A DNA stretch of 64,000 nt, from contig JAIQFS010000052.1 of NCBI GenBank assembly GCA_020073145.1, positions 1 through 64,000 on the forward strand. The letters run 5' to 3'. Source of the stretch: Terriglobia bacterium. Lineage in GTDB: Bacteria; Acidobacteriota; Terriglobia; Bryobacterales; Bryobacteraceae. The notes beneath the pieces are model-generated. The model was not told the origin of the DNA, made no database searches, and saw only the letters and a list, made by a program, of their open reading frames with translations. Of the stretch, positions 1 to 7,502 are shown piece after piece. Each line of letters starts with the position of its first letter. Positions within the stretch are counted from its first letter, which is position 1. Both the position numbers and the translations under genes were made by a program.

Positions 1-276
1 TCGAATCGGCGGAGTAAACGTAGCGCCACAAAGCGATTCCAATGCTCCCTGAAGATGCGATTTAATCCATCGGGCGGTCCACAACGCACGGCGATAAGTC
101 CGCGAGACCTGGTCTCGTAGCCGGGCCGCCCCGCAACGCTACCGTTCTCTCCCTCTCCGCGCAGCCGACGTGTCTTTTCGTGCAGCCGCGTTTCAGAGGG
201 AAGGCTGCGAGGTTCTGCGTCCCGGGGATCGGGATACGCCGTGCCCTCTAGAAAACAACAGGAGTTAATAGATACG
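1..276. other. 5' non-coding stretch, no gene recognised
   Basis: No frame on either strand gives a recognisable protein. The only structure seen is a short perfect inverted repeat, CGAGACC-T-GGTCTCG at 103-117. Its one-base loop makes it more likely a DNA palindrome than an RNA hairpin. The last 30 bases contain the ribosome binding site (CAGGAG, near 259-264) of the small exported protein that follows. Confidence 0.4.
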
Positions 277-561
277 ATGAAGAAGCTGTTTGTACTCGTT
301 CTGCTTTGGGCAAGCCTGACTTTTGCCCAGTCGGATCCGCTCACTCTTTCGCAAGGTCCGGTCCTCCCGGCGGGCTGCAAACCCGGTGAGATCTTCGTGG
401 TCGTTGCGGGCAGCCCGGCAGCTGCGACCCCCATGTTTTGTCAGACCCAAAACCAATGGACTCCGTTCGTGCAAACCGTAAAGGTAAATGTCCAGGTGAA
501 CGCATCCACTGCCAATGCGTGGAACGATCTGACGAACACTACCTGGGACTCGTTAAAATAG
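277..561 (+). CDS. Small exported protein of unknown function
   Basis: This 94-residue protein starts with a clear signal peptide (MKKLFVLVLLWASLTFAQ), so it is probably secreted or periplasmic. I chose the ATG at 277 over the GTG 36 bases upstream because it places the Lys-Lys n-region at the very start and follows a CAGGAG box. The mature part holds two cysteines in the pattern LPAGCKPGE...MFCQTQNQW. That layout recurs at the ends of many acidobacterial surface and tail-fibre-like proteins and could form a disulfide. The protein ends shortly after an Asn/Thr-rich stretch. It precedes the membrane-tethered regulator by 46 bases on the same strand. No enzymatic motif is visible and I assign no function. 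Confidence 0.6.
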   Translation: MKKLFVLVLLWASLTFAQSDPLTLSQGPVLPAGCKPGEIFVVVAGSPAAATPMFCQTQNQWTPFVQTVKVNVQVNASTANAWNDLTNTTWDSLK

Positions 562-607
562 CCTCCGTGCCCGTCCAATTCTGCCGCTGTGATATGATTT
601 TTCCACA

Positions 608-1774
608 GTGGGACTCGAGGCGGAAGCAAACAGGGCTCAAGTCGATCGTATCCTTTCCAACAAAAACCTGCGGCTCTCCGAACTGCAGCGCCGGCTGCTT
701 TCCTATCTCGCCGACAAATCGCTCGCCGGCCAGGCCGATGAGTTGAAGGAATACGCCATCGGTGTGGATGCTTTCGGAAAGCCGCCCTCCTACGATCCGC
801 GGCAGGAATCCGTGGTCCGCATGCACGTCGCCCGCTTGCGCCAGAAACTGGCCGATTACTATCGCACCGAAGGCATCGCCGACCCCATTCTGTTGGACCT
901 GCCCAAGGGCGGCTTCAAAGTGACCTTCGCGCCCCGGCCCGCCGCGCCCAGTCCATCCGAAACCGCGGCCGCCGTGGAACCGCCCACGCCCCGATGGCGC
1001 CTCCGTGAGAGCGTGCTGGCGGCCGGCCTGCTGGTGGCGTTGGCCGGCGCCGTCTATCTGGCCGCGCGTCCGGCCGAAGCTTCCCGTTCCAACCCCGAGG
1101 CCGCGGCGGCCTGGAGCCCCGAACTGCAGCAGCTCTGGGAGCCCATTCTGAGCTCCAGCCGGCCTTTGGTGGTCTGCATCGCCACCCCCTCGCAAGGGGA
1201 GAGTGCCGCCGGCACCGCCAGCGGCGCTTTCCTCCTCGGCCAGTTCCTGTCCCCCATCCGGCAACACGTCATGCTGACTCGCGGCGACCTGCTCTCCATG
1301 CCGGAAATCGCCATGGACAACGTGGTCTTCATCGGTCCGGCCACTGGCAACCGTCAGCTCGAAGCCGTTCCGGTCGACCGCCAGTTCTCCCTCGAACCGC
1401 TGGGCATTCGCAACCTCAATCCCCGGCCGGGCGAGCCGGCTTTCCTGCCGGATCACGCAGCCAAGGATTCCCAAGGCCTCGAGGAGAGTCACGCGCTCAT
1501 CAGCCACATTCCCGGCCTCTACGGTAACGGCGAAATTCTGTACCTCTCCGGCAACCGCATCTCCAGCGTGTTGGCCGCCGTCCAGGCGCTGACCGATCCC
1601 GCGCTGGCTCGCACCCTGGTGGACAAGATGAAGGCGGCGGGCGGCGCCATGCCCCGCTACTATCAGGTCGTTTTGAAGGTGAAGTCGATGGACGATATGC
1701 CGGTCGACATTTCGTATCTGTTCCACCGCGAATTGTCCGGGGCCAAACCGGCGGCAACGCTCGCCAAACGGTGA
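608..1774 (+). CDS. Membrane-tethered winged-helix transcriptional regulator
   Basis: The N-terminal ~108 residues read as an OmpR/ToxR-type winged helix: a helical region around 22-45, then 'ESVVRMHVARLRQKLADYY' as the likely recognition helix, and 'LDLPKGGFKVTF' as the beta wing. One transmembrane segment follows at about residues 134-152 (ESVLAAGLLVALAGAVYLAA). About 235 residues then lie on the far side of the membrane, with no receiver domain. The architecture is ToxR/CadC-like, suggesting a one-component sensor that reads an extracytoplasmic signal. Translation starts at a GTG; the nearest upstream ATG (594) is out of frame. The stop lies three bases before the DUF6152 gene, so the two are probably co-transcribed. 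The ligand and target genes are unknown. Confidence 0.75.
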   Translation: MGLEAEANRAQVDRILSNKNLRLSELQRRLLSYLADKSLAGQADELKEYAIGVDAFGKPPSYDPRQESVVRMHVARLRQKLADYYRTEGIADPILLDLPKGGFKVTFAPRPAAPSPSETAAAVEPPTPRWRLRESVLAAGLLVALAGAVYLAARPAEASRSNPEAAAAWSPELQQLWEPILSSSRPLVVCIATPSQGESAAGTASGAFLLGQFLSPIRQHVMLTRGDLLSMPEIAMDNVVFIGPATGNRQLEAVPVDRQFSLEPLGIRNLNPRPGEPAFLPDHAAKDSQGLEESHALISHIPGLYGNGEILYLSGNRISSVLAAVQALTDPALARTLVDKMKAAGGAMPRYYQVVLKVKSMDDMPVDISYLFHRELSGAKPAATLAKR

Positions 1775-1777
1775 CTT

Positions 1778-2194
1778 GTGGTGGTCTTCTGGCGCAAGTG
1801 GCAACCCGGCTGGATGTTCGCGGCCCTGCTCGTGTCCGCGGCGCCGGCCCGGGCGCATCACGCCTTCTCCGCGGAGTTCGATAAGGATCGCCGCGCCACC
1901 TTCACCGGCGTGGTCACCAAGGTCGATTGGGCCAATCCGCACACGTACTTTTACCTGGATGTCCCGGGCAAGGATGGCCACACCGCCAACTGGATTTTCG
2001 AAGCCGCCGGCCCCCATCTGCTGTTCCGGCTGGGTTGGAGCCGCGACTCGCTCAAAGTGGGCGACCACGTGACTGTGGTCGGCTTTCTGCCCTGGAGCCA
2101 CGATGTCCGCGTGGCCTCGGCGCGCGTCGTCGTGCTCGCCGACGGGCGCAAAGTCTTCGCCGGCACGCCCAAGGACGGCGGTCCTCAGCCCTGA
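1778..2194 (+). CDS. DUF6152 family exported protein
   Basis: This 138-residue protein has an N-terminal hydrophobic signal segment ending near 'APARAHHAFSAEFD'. The H-H-A-F-S-x-E-F-D motif directly after the cleavage site is the hallmark of DUF6152 proteins, which are common in Acidobacteria and Proteobacteria. The remainder is a compact beta-rich domain ('FTGVVTKVDWANPHTYFYLDV', 'GDHVTVVGF') resembling an OB-like barrel. Its biochemical role is unknown. It starts at a GTG (or the next GTG three bases on), immediately after the regulator stop, so translation is probably coupled. It ends 13 bases before the convergent argS gene. Confidence 0.75.
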   Translation: MVVFWRKWQPGWMFAALLVSAAPARAHHAFSAEFDKDRRATFTGVVTKVDWANPHTYFYLDVPGKDGHTANWIFEAAGPHLLFRLGWSRDSLKVGDHVTVVGFLPWSHDVRVASARVVVLADGRKVFAGTPKDGGPQP

Positions 2195-2207
2195 CCCGCG
2201 GCCCGTC

Positions 2208-4136
2208 CTACATGTAGTCCGGCACCCGGATACCCAAGATGCCCGCTGTCCGCTCCAACTGGCGCCGGAAGAAATCCGTCATCCACAGCAGGAATACCTT
2301 CTTTTCCCGATCCTGCTCTTGCAGGATCGGGTACTGGTGATAGAAGTTGTTGAACGCCTGCGCCAGTTGAAACGCGTACTTGGCCACGTGTGCTGGTTCC
2401 CCGGCCGTGACCGCGCGCTCCACCGCCCAATCGGCTTTGGACGCCGCCAGCAGCACTTGCCAGAAGTCTTCGGACTGCAGCTGCCGGCCGAGGGCCTCCC
2501 CGCTCAGTTCGGCGCGGAAATCGGGAATCGCTTCCCCGCGCTCTTCCAGTTTGCGCAGAATGTTGCGCGCCCGCACCGCCGCGTACTGGACATACGGCCC
2601 GGTCTCGCCCTCGAAGCTCAGCGCCTCCTGCAGGTCGAACGCGATCACGGCATTGCGCGTGAACTTCAGCAGAAAATAGCGGAGCGCGCCGATGGCGATC
2701 TGGGTGGCCACCCGCTTTTGCTCCTCCGCCGAAGCCTCGGCGTGGCGCGATGCGACTTCTTCCAAGGCCTTGGCGATCAGCGAATCCATCAGGTCATCGG
2801 CTTTCACGCCCAGCCCCTTGCGCCCGGAAACTTCCACGTACGGGCGCTTGCGATCCTCCTCGGAGAGCGGGATGCCCAGGTCGGCGCAGCAGCGCGGCGA
2901 GAGCGCCACCATCTCATAGGAGAAGTGAACGGACTGCTCGGCTTGCTGCTCGTAGCCCAGGCCGCGCAGCCCCGCCGCCACCACGTCCTGCAGATAGGAT
3001 TGGCGCGCGTCGATCACGTTATAGACGCGCTCGCCGCGGCCGAACCGCGCGCTGGATTCCGAAGGCGTGTCCGTGGTCACCCACAGCGTGCGCCCGTCGG
3101 CGTAGGTCAGGAACGGCCGGTAATAGAAATCCTTGCCGAGCAGGCCGAACTTCCACAACTGGTAGGCGATGTCCTTGCCGACGTACGTGACGGTGCCATC
3201 GGAGCGGACAATCACCTTGCCTTCTTCCGAGAGTCCCGGCATGACCCAGCAGCCGGCGTTCTTGCCTTCGATCTCGAGGTAGATCGCCTTGCGCTGCTTC
3301 AGCAGCTCGAACGCCGAGGCCCAGAATTGCAGATGCAGAATCTCGCTCTCGCGCGGCAGAACGTCGTACTCCACATCGAGCCGCAGCATGGTGGCCAGGT
3401 GCGCCTCGACAATGGCGTCGGATACGCGGTGCGCCATCTCCGCCAGCTCTCCAACCCCGGCTTCGATGGCGTGCAGGGTTTCGGCGCGCCACGCGCGGGC
3501 CTCGGGATTCTCCCCGTAGTAGGCGGAGATGCGCGCATAGAGGTCCCAGCAATAGAAGTCGAAACGGACGGCGGGATCGGCGATCAGCGCCTGTACTTCG
3601 GCCGCGGTCTTCTTTTCCAGATAGTGGAACCCCACCACCACGTCGGCGACTTGCACGCCGGTGTTGTCGATGTAGTTCTGCACCTCCACCCGCTGCCCCA
3701 GCGCGCGCAGCATGCGCACAAAGGTGTCGCCCAGCGTGGCGTTGCGCAGATGGCCAATATGCGCCGCCTTATTGGGGTTGATGTTGGTGTGCTCGACGAT
3801 GACCTTGCCCGCGCCGCCGCCGGCCTCGGCCTCCACGCCGCCCAGCAACGCCGCGCCGTACGCGCCGCGGTCGAGCCGCAGGTTGAGGTAGCCGTTGCCG
3901 GCCACTTCCATCCGGGCCACGCCCTCGATCGGCCCGATTTCGTCCACCAGTTCCGCCGCGATCTTCTTGGGCGCTTGCCGCAGTTGTTTGGCCAGCTGAA
4001 AGGCTGCCGGCACAGCCATTTCGCCCAAGTCGCTTTGCTTGGGCTGCTCGACCACCACGGACAGATCGACGCCGTACCGCGCCTGAATGTGCGCGCGGAT
4101 GGCGCTCGAGACCTTCTTTTCAATGGAATGGAACAC
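2208..4136 (-). CDS. argS: Arginyl-tRNA synthetase
   Basis: ArgS charges tRNA-Arg with arginine in the cytoplasm. The 642-residue protein shows the full class Ia layout. An N-terminal Add-1 domain covers roughly residues 1-90. The HIGH signature is at 126-129 inside 'NKAAHIGHLRNATLGD', and the Rossmann core follows with 'IDNTGVQVADVVVGF'. The C-terminal DALR anticodon-binding domain opens with 'YVQYAAVRARNILRKL' and runs to 'GILGIRVPDYM'. As in other ArgS enzymes, a canonical KMSKS is not obvious; the region 'PYVEVSGRKGLGVKADDLMD' lies where it would be. Length is slightly above the 550-600 residues usual for bacterial ArgS. It is transcribed divergently from the kinase gene, with a 94-base gap that must hold both promoters. 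Confidence 0.95.
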   Translation of the reverse strand: MFHSIEKKVSSAIRAHIQARYGVDLSVVVEQPKQSDLGEMAVPAAFQLAKQLRQAPKKIAAELVDEIGPIEGVARMEVAGNGYLNLRLDRGAYGAALLGGVEAEAGGGAGKVIVEHTNINPNKAAHIGHLRNATLGDTFVRMLRALGQRVEVQNYIDNTGVQVADVVVGFHYLEKKTAAEVQALIADPAVRFDFYCWDLYARISAYYGENPEARAWRAETLHAIEAGVGELAEMAHRVSDAIVEAHLATMLRLDVEYDVLPRESEILHLQFWASAFELLKQRKAIYLEIEGKNAGCWVMPGLSEEGKVIVRSDGTVTYVGKDIAYQLWKFGLLGKDFYYRPFLTYADGRTLWVTTDTPSESSARFGRGERVYNVIDARQSYLQDVVAAGLRGLGYEQQAEQSVHFSYEMVALSPRCCADLGIPLSEEDRKRPYVEVSGRKGLGVKADDLMDSLIAKALEEVASRHAEASAEEQKRVATQIAIGALRYFLLKFTRNAVIAFDLQEALSFEGETGPYVQYAAVRARNILRKLEERGEAIPDFRAELSGEALGRQLQSEDFWQVLLAASKADWAVERAVTAGEPAHVAKYAFQLAQAFNNFYHQYPILQEQDREKKVFLLWMTDFFRRQLERTAGILGIRVPDYM

Positions 4137-4230
4137 GGGAAATACGAGTATATCAGGCGCGCTGCGGGAGCCCGAACCGGAACACCAACGCGCATCCGAG
4201 GCTCCGGTGCGATAAGATCGGGGGAATTCT

Positions 4231-5682
4231 ATGGCCTTGCCGGCGGGCGCTCAGCTCGGTCCCTACGAGATCCTTGCACCCATTGGAGCGGGCGGCATGG
4301 GGGAAGTCTATCGCGCGCGCGACACCAAGCTGCAGCGCGAAGTGGCCGTCAAAGTCCTGCCCGAAGTCTTCGCCACCGATCCGGACCGCATCGTTCGATT
4401 CACGCGCGAAGCGCTGCTGCTGGCGTCGTTGAATCATCCGGGCATCGCGCACATTTACGGCGTCGAAGACCGCGCGCTGGTGATGGAACTGGTGCCGGGC
4501 ACCACGCTGGCGGAACGCATCGCCATGGGGGCGGTTCCTTTGGACGAAGCCGTGCCGATCGCCGCCCAGATCGCCGAAGCCGTGGAGTATGCGCACGACC
4601 ACAACGTCGTCCACCGCGATCTGAAGCCCGCCAACGTCAAGATCACCCCCGAGGGAACGGTGAAGGTGCTTGATTTCGGCTTGGCCAAGGCCCTCGCCGA
4701 CGAGCCGGATACCAGCGACCCGCGCAACTCGCCCACCTTGACGATGACCGCCACCCGAGCGGGCATGGTGCTCGGCACGGCGGCGTACATGTCACCGGAG
4801 CAGGCCAAAGGCAAACCGGTAGACCGCCGGGCGGACATCTGGGCGTTCGGCGTGGTGCTGTACGAGATGCTGGCCGGCAAGCCGCTGCACGAAGGCGAGA
4901 CGGTCGCCGAGACCATGGCGTCGGTCCTCATGAAAGACGTCAAGCTCAACGTGCTGCCGGCAGCGACACCGCCGGCGATCCTCCAATTGCTCCAACGCTG
5001 TCTGGAAAAAGACCCGAAGCAGCGGCTGCAGGCGATTGGCGAGGCGCGTCTGGTGTTGCGCGGCCCCATGCTCGCGGAAGCAGCGCCGGCAAATCCCGCC
5101 GTCGCTCCGGCCCGCCGTCCCTGGGTGTGGATCGCGGCGGCAGCGCTTGCGGTTGCGTTGGGTGTGACCCTATGGGCGCCGTGGCGCACGCCGCCCGTGC
5201 CGGAGGTGGTGCGCTTCCAGGTGCTGGCGCCCGAGAAGATGAGCTTCGCGTTCACCGCGCCGCCGGCGGTCTCGCCGGACGGCCGCCAGCTGGCCTTCAT
5301 CGCCAACACCGATGGCGGCGCGATCGGTCAGGTGTGGGTTCGCTCGCTGGACACGCTCGAAGCGCGGGCACTACCCGGCACGGAGAATTCGGTAGGGGCG
5401 TTATTCTGGTCTCCCGACGGGCGCGTGGAACCGCGAGGGAGTGATTGTTCTGTCCAAGGGTGGACTGGCACGGGTTCCGGCGGGGGGCGGCGCCTGTTCG
5501 CCGTTGACCGTGCTGAACACTTCGCGAGGGGAGACGTTTCACCGGTATCCGTCCTTCTTGCCCGACGGGCACCATTTCATCTATCAACGAGTTTCCAGCC
5601 GCCCGGAAGTTGTGGGCCTCTACGTCGGATCGCTCGATTCCAAGCCGGAACAGCAAAGCACCCGGCGTCTGCTGGCGACTGA
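4231..5682 (+). CDS. Ser/Thr protein kinase, 5' part of a frameshifted kinase-propeller gene
   Basis: This is a Hanks-type kinase with every core motif: glycine loop IGAGGMGEVY (residues 18-27), catalytic Lys41 in VAVKVL, HRDLKPANVK with Asp130, DFG with Asp148, and MSPEQAKG. A single transmembrane segment lies at about 297-314, followed by the start of a TolB/PD40 beta-propeller (PAVSPDGRQLAF, LFWSPDGR). After residue 398 the frame becomes nonsense (VEPRGSDCSVQGW...). The expected 'WNREGVIVLSKGG' strand continues in the +1 frame from base 5423. Relatives carry roughly 30 more residues between 'SPDGR' and 'WNREG', so a deletion whose length is not a multiple of three probably occurred here. 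The kinase domain itself is intact; the last ~85 residues of this frame are spurious. Confidence 0.85.
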   Translation: MALPAGAQLGPYEILAPIGAGGMGEVYRARDTKLQREVAVKVLPEVFATDPDRIVRFTREALLLASLNHPGIAHIYGVEDRALVMELVPGTTLAERIAMGAVPLDEAVPIAAQIAEAVEYAHDHNVVHRDLKPANVKITPEGTVKVLDFGLAKALADEPDTSDPRNSPTLTMTATRAGMVLGTAAYMSPEQAKGKPVDRRADIWAFGVVLYEMLAGKPLHEGETVAETMASVLMKDVKLNVLPAATPPAILQLLQRCLEKDPKQRLQAIGEARLVLRGPMLAEAAPANPAVAPARRPWVWIAAAALAVALGVTLWAPWRTPPVPEVVRFQVLAPEKMSFAFTAPPAVSPDGRQLAFIANTDGGAIGQVWVRSLDTLEARALPGTENSVGALFWSPDGRVEPRGSDCSVQGWTGTGSGGGRRLFAVDRAEHFARGDVSPVSVLLARRAPFHLSTSFQPPGSCGPLRRIARFQAGTAKHPASAGD

Positions 5683-6793
5683 AACGGGCGCCGTGTATGT
5701 CCCGTCGCCCCAGGGCCGGGCAGGCTACTTGCTCTTTCTGCGGGAAGGCGCCCTGATGGCGCAACCGTTCGACGCCCGCCGGCTGGAACTGGCGGGCGAC
5801 GCCACTCCCGTTGCCGAGCACGTGGGCAACGGCCCCGCGGCCGTCGGCGGGTATTTCTCGGCATCCGGGAACGGCACGCTGGTTTACCGCACCGGACCTT
5901 CCTTGGGATCCGGGGGAGGCCTGGGGCTCACCTGGTTTGACCGGCAAGGCAAGTCGTCGATCGCCCCTGTTGATATGGGGCAGTACACCACTCCCGCAAT
6001 CTCTCCGGAAGGGGGGCGCGTAGCCTTCACCGCCGAGACTCAGGGGAATCAGGACCTCTGGATGTACGACGTAGCCCGGGGTTCCAGCACGCGCTTCACG
6101 TTCGATCCCGCCGTGGACATCGCCCCGGTATGGTCTCCGGACGGAACCCGCATTGCCTTTGGCTCGGAGCGCGATGGGCCGCGGAATCTCTACGTAAAGG
6201 TGGCGACCGGCGCCGGTAACGAGGAGCCGTTGTTCAAGTCGGGCCAGAACAAGACGCCCACCGACTGGTCGCGTGACGGGCGATTCCTGCTATTCACCAA
6301 CCACGATCCCAAAACCGGCGCGGACATTTGGGTGATGCCCATGACGGGGGACCGCAAGCCGGCGGTGTATCTACAGACCCAGTTCGACGAGAACGACGCA
6401 GTATTTTCTCCGGACGGCCGCTTCGTGGCTTACGACTCAAACGCTTCCGGCATGAGTGAAATCTATGTGCAGCCGTTCCCGAATCCCACGGGCGGCAAGT
6501 GGATGGTGTCGAAGCGGGGCGGCCAGGTGCCACGCTGGCGCGGCGACGGCAAAGAGCTCTACTACTTGGATCTTGCGGGCGTAAACCTGATGGCGGTGGA
6601 GGTGACGCCGGGCACGGCCTTCCAGGCCACCATCCCGCGTATGCTGTTTGCGAATCCGCCCGGCCCCAATCCTTACGATGCCAAAGCCGACGGCCAGCAA
6701 TTCGTCAAGTTCGCGGTGGCCGGGTCCACGCAGGACGGGCCGCCCACGCCCATCACAGTGGTGCTGAACTGGACCGCGGGGCTCCGGAAATAA
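5441..6793 (+). CDS. TolB/PD40 beta-propeller, 3' part of the frameshifted kinase gene
   Basis: This frame carries the rest of the extracytoplasmic propeller of the kinase gene just upstream. PD40/TolB blades recur: 'YPSFLPDGHHFIY', 'PAISPEGGRVAFTAE', 'APVWSPDGTRIAFGSERDG', 'DWSRDGRFLLFTNHD', 'AVFSPDGRFVAYDSNASG'. The C-terminal 'VPRWRGDGKELYYLDL...LMAVEV' block is typical of acidobacterial kinase-WD40 proteins. The GTG at 5441 is only an arbitrary in-frame start; homologous sequence begins at least at base 5426 ('WNRE'). There is no signal peptide and no convincing ribosome binding site, so the segment was probably part of one polypeptide with the kinase. If expressed alone it would be an unexported propeller. 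A sequencing or assembly error would restore a single gene only if about 30 missing codons were also recovered. Confidence 0.7.
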   Translation: MIVLSKGGLARVPAGGGACSPLTVLNTSRGETFHRYPSFLPDGHHFIYQRVSSRPEVVGLYVGSLDSKPEQQSTRRLLATETGAVYVPSPQGRAGYLLFLREGALMAQPFDARRLELAGDATPVAEHVGNGPAAVGGYFSASGNGTLVYRTGPSLGSGGGLGLTWFDRQGKSSIAPVDMGQYTTPAISPEGGRVAFTAETQGNQDLWMYDVARGSSTRFTFDPAVDIAPVWSPDGTRIAFGSERDGPRNLYVKVATGAGNEEPLFKSGQNKTPTDWSRDGRFLLFTNHDPKTGADIWVMPMTGDRKPAVYLQTQFDENDAVFSPDGRFVAYDSNASGMSEIYVQPFPNPTGGKWMVSKRGGQVPRWRGDGKELYYLDLAGVNLMAVEVTPGTAFQATIPRMLFANPPGPNPYDAKADGQQFVKFAVAGSTQDGPPTPITVVLNWTAGLRK

Positions 6794-6798
6794 GGCTC

Positions 6799-6930
6799 AT
6801 GCGGACTTCGATTTGGTGCGCGGCAGTCAGTTTGCTGTTCGGCGCGGCTATGCTTCGCGCGGCATCTTCCGGCGCCGTGATCACCGAGGGCATCGTGAAC
6901 GCGCCCGTCGCTGCCGTCCAGGCGAAGTAG
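6799..6930 (+). pseudogene. Truncated SRPBCC (START-like) protein remnant
   Basis: A 43-codon frame begins MRTSIWCAAVSLLFGAAMLRA, a good signal peptide, and continues 'VITEGIVNAPVAAVQAK' before stopping. 'VxAPVAAVW' is the opening strand and first helix of many exported SRPBCC/AHSA1-like proteins of acidobacteria, which normally continue for about 130 more residues. Here the reading frame ends right after that helix begins, and an unrelated minus-strand gene lies nine bases on. I read this as the stump of a deleted SRPBCC gene, five bases behind the kinase-propeller stop. A genuine 43-residue secreted peptide cannot be excluded. Confidence 0.45.
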
Positions 6931-6939
6931 GCGGGCCCG

Positions 6940-7161
6940 CTAGATCTCGTATTCCGGAGGCTTGGCACGTCCGAAGGAGATGCGCTCCCAGATCCGCTCG
7001 TGCAAGTAGTAGAGGCCGATCTTGGTGACCATATCGAGAGCGCCCGTGCCGATCGACAGCCCCAACTTACCCGAGAGCAGGAACACGATCAGCGCGGTGG
7101 CCGCCGACCCGAGAACACGGTAACTGATCGCTTTAAAGAGGCTACGGTAGTTGCTCTCCAT
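6940..7161 (-). CDS. DUF2061 family small membrane protein
   Basis: The 73-residue protein begins 'MESNYRSLFKAISYRVLGSAATALIV', the signature opening of DUF2061 membrane proteins. Two hydrophobic segments follow (about 13-30 and 35-52) with the conserved 'KIGLYYLHERIWERI' tail. Family members are small integral inner-membrane proteins of unknown role, sometimes found near sulfate or phosphonate metabolism genes. Nothing of that kind is nearby here. Confidence 0.85.
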   Translation of the reverse strand: MESNYRSLFKAISYRVLGSAATALIVFLLSGKLGLSIGTGALDMVTKIGLYYLHERIWERISFGRAKPPEYEI

Positions 7162-7255
7162 ACCCGAAAGAGCATTCTACCAGATTCCCATAGGGATTGT
7201 GGTGATTGCGGTGGAACGGCTTATGGGCGGTTTCGGAGAACAGCCCCACGACGAC

Positions 7256-7498
7256 TCAGTTGCCGGTGAGTGCCGAGAGTTTCGCGTCCAGGTCCGCCAG
7301 CGCCCGGTTCAGGAGAATGACGTATCGCGGGTTTTGAGCGGACTTCAGTTCGGTAACGATTCGGGTACGTGAAAGAAGGATGCTTTCCTTCTTGCGGATC
7401 AGATCCAGTGTTGCAGGATCGGGTACATTCGCGCCTGGGCGCACTTCGGCCTGCTCGGCCCGTACCACGGCCGACTTACTTGCCCAACCTCTGGCCAT
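7256..7498 (-). CDS. Small conserved hypothetical protein
   Basis: An 80-residue, mostly helical, soluble protein. It opens 'MARGWASKSAVVRAEQAEV', a start that resembles a small acidobacterial family I have met as 'RGWESKSVE' proteins. It ends with a charged helix (RALADLDAKLSAL). There is no signal peptide, membrane segment or catalytic motif. Its start is four bases after the aminotransferase stop on the same strand, so it is probably the second gene of that transcript. Function unknown. Confidence 0.6.
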   Translation of the reverse strand: MARGWASKSAVVRAEQAEVRPGANVPDPATLDLIRKKESILLSRTRIVTELKSAQNPRYVILLNRALADLDAKLSALTGN

Positions 7499-7502
7499 AG
7501 TC

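Noticed and set aside
539-2101. 520-codon minus-strand frame opposite the tethered regulator and DUF6152 gene
   Set aside because: No recognisable domain; both plus-strand genes are well supported.
2103-4673. Very long plus-strand open frame opposite argS
   Set aside because: Its composition (His/Arg/Gln-rich, no motifs) is that of an antisense shadow in GC-rich DNA; argS on the other strand has all family motifs.
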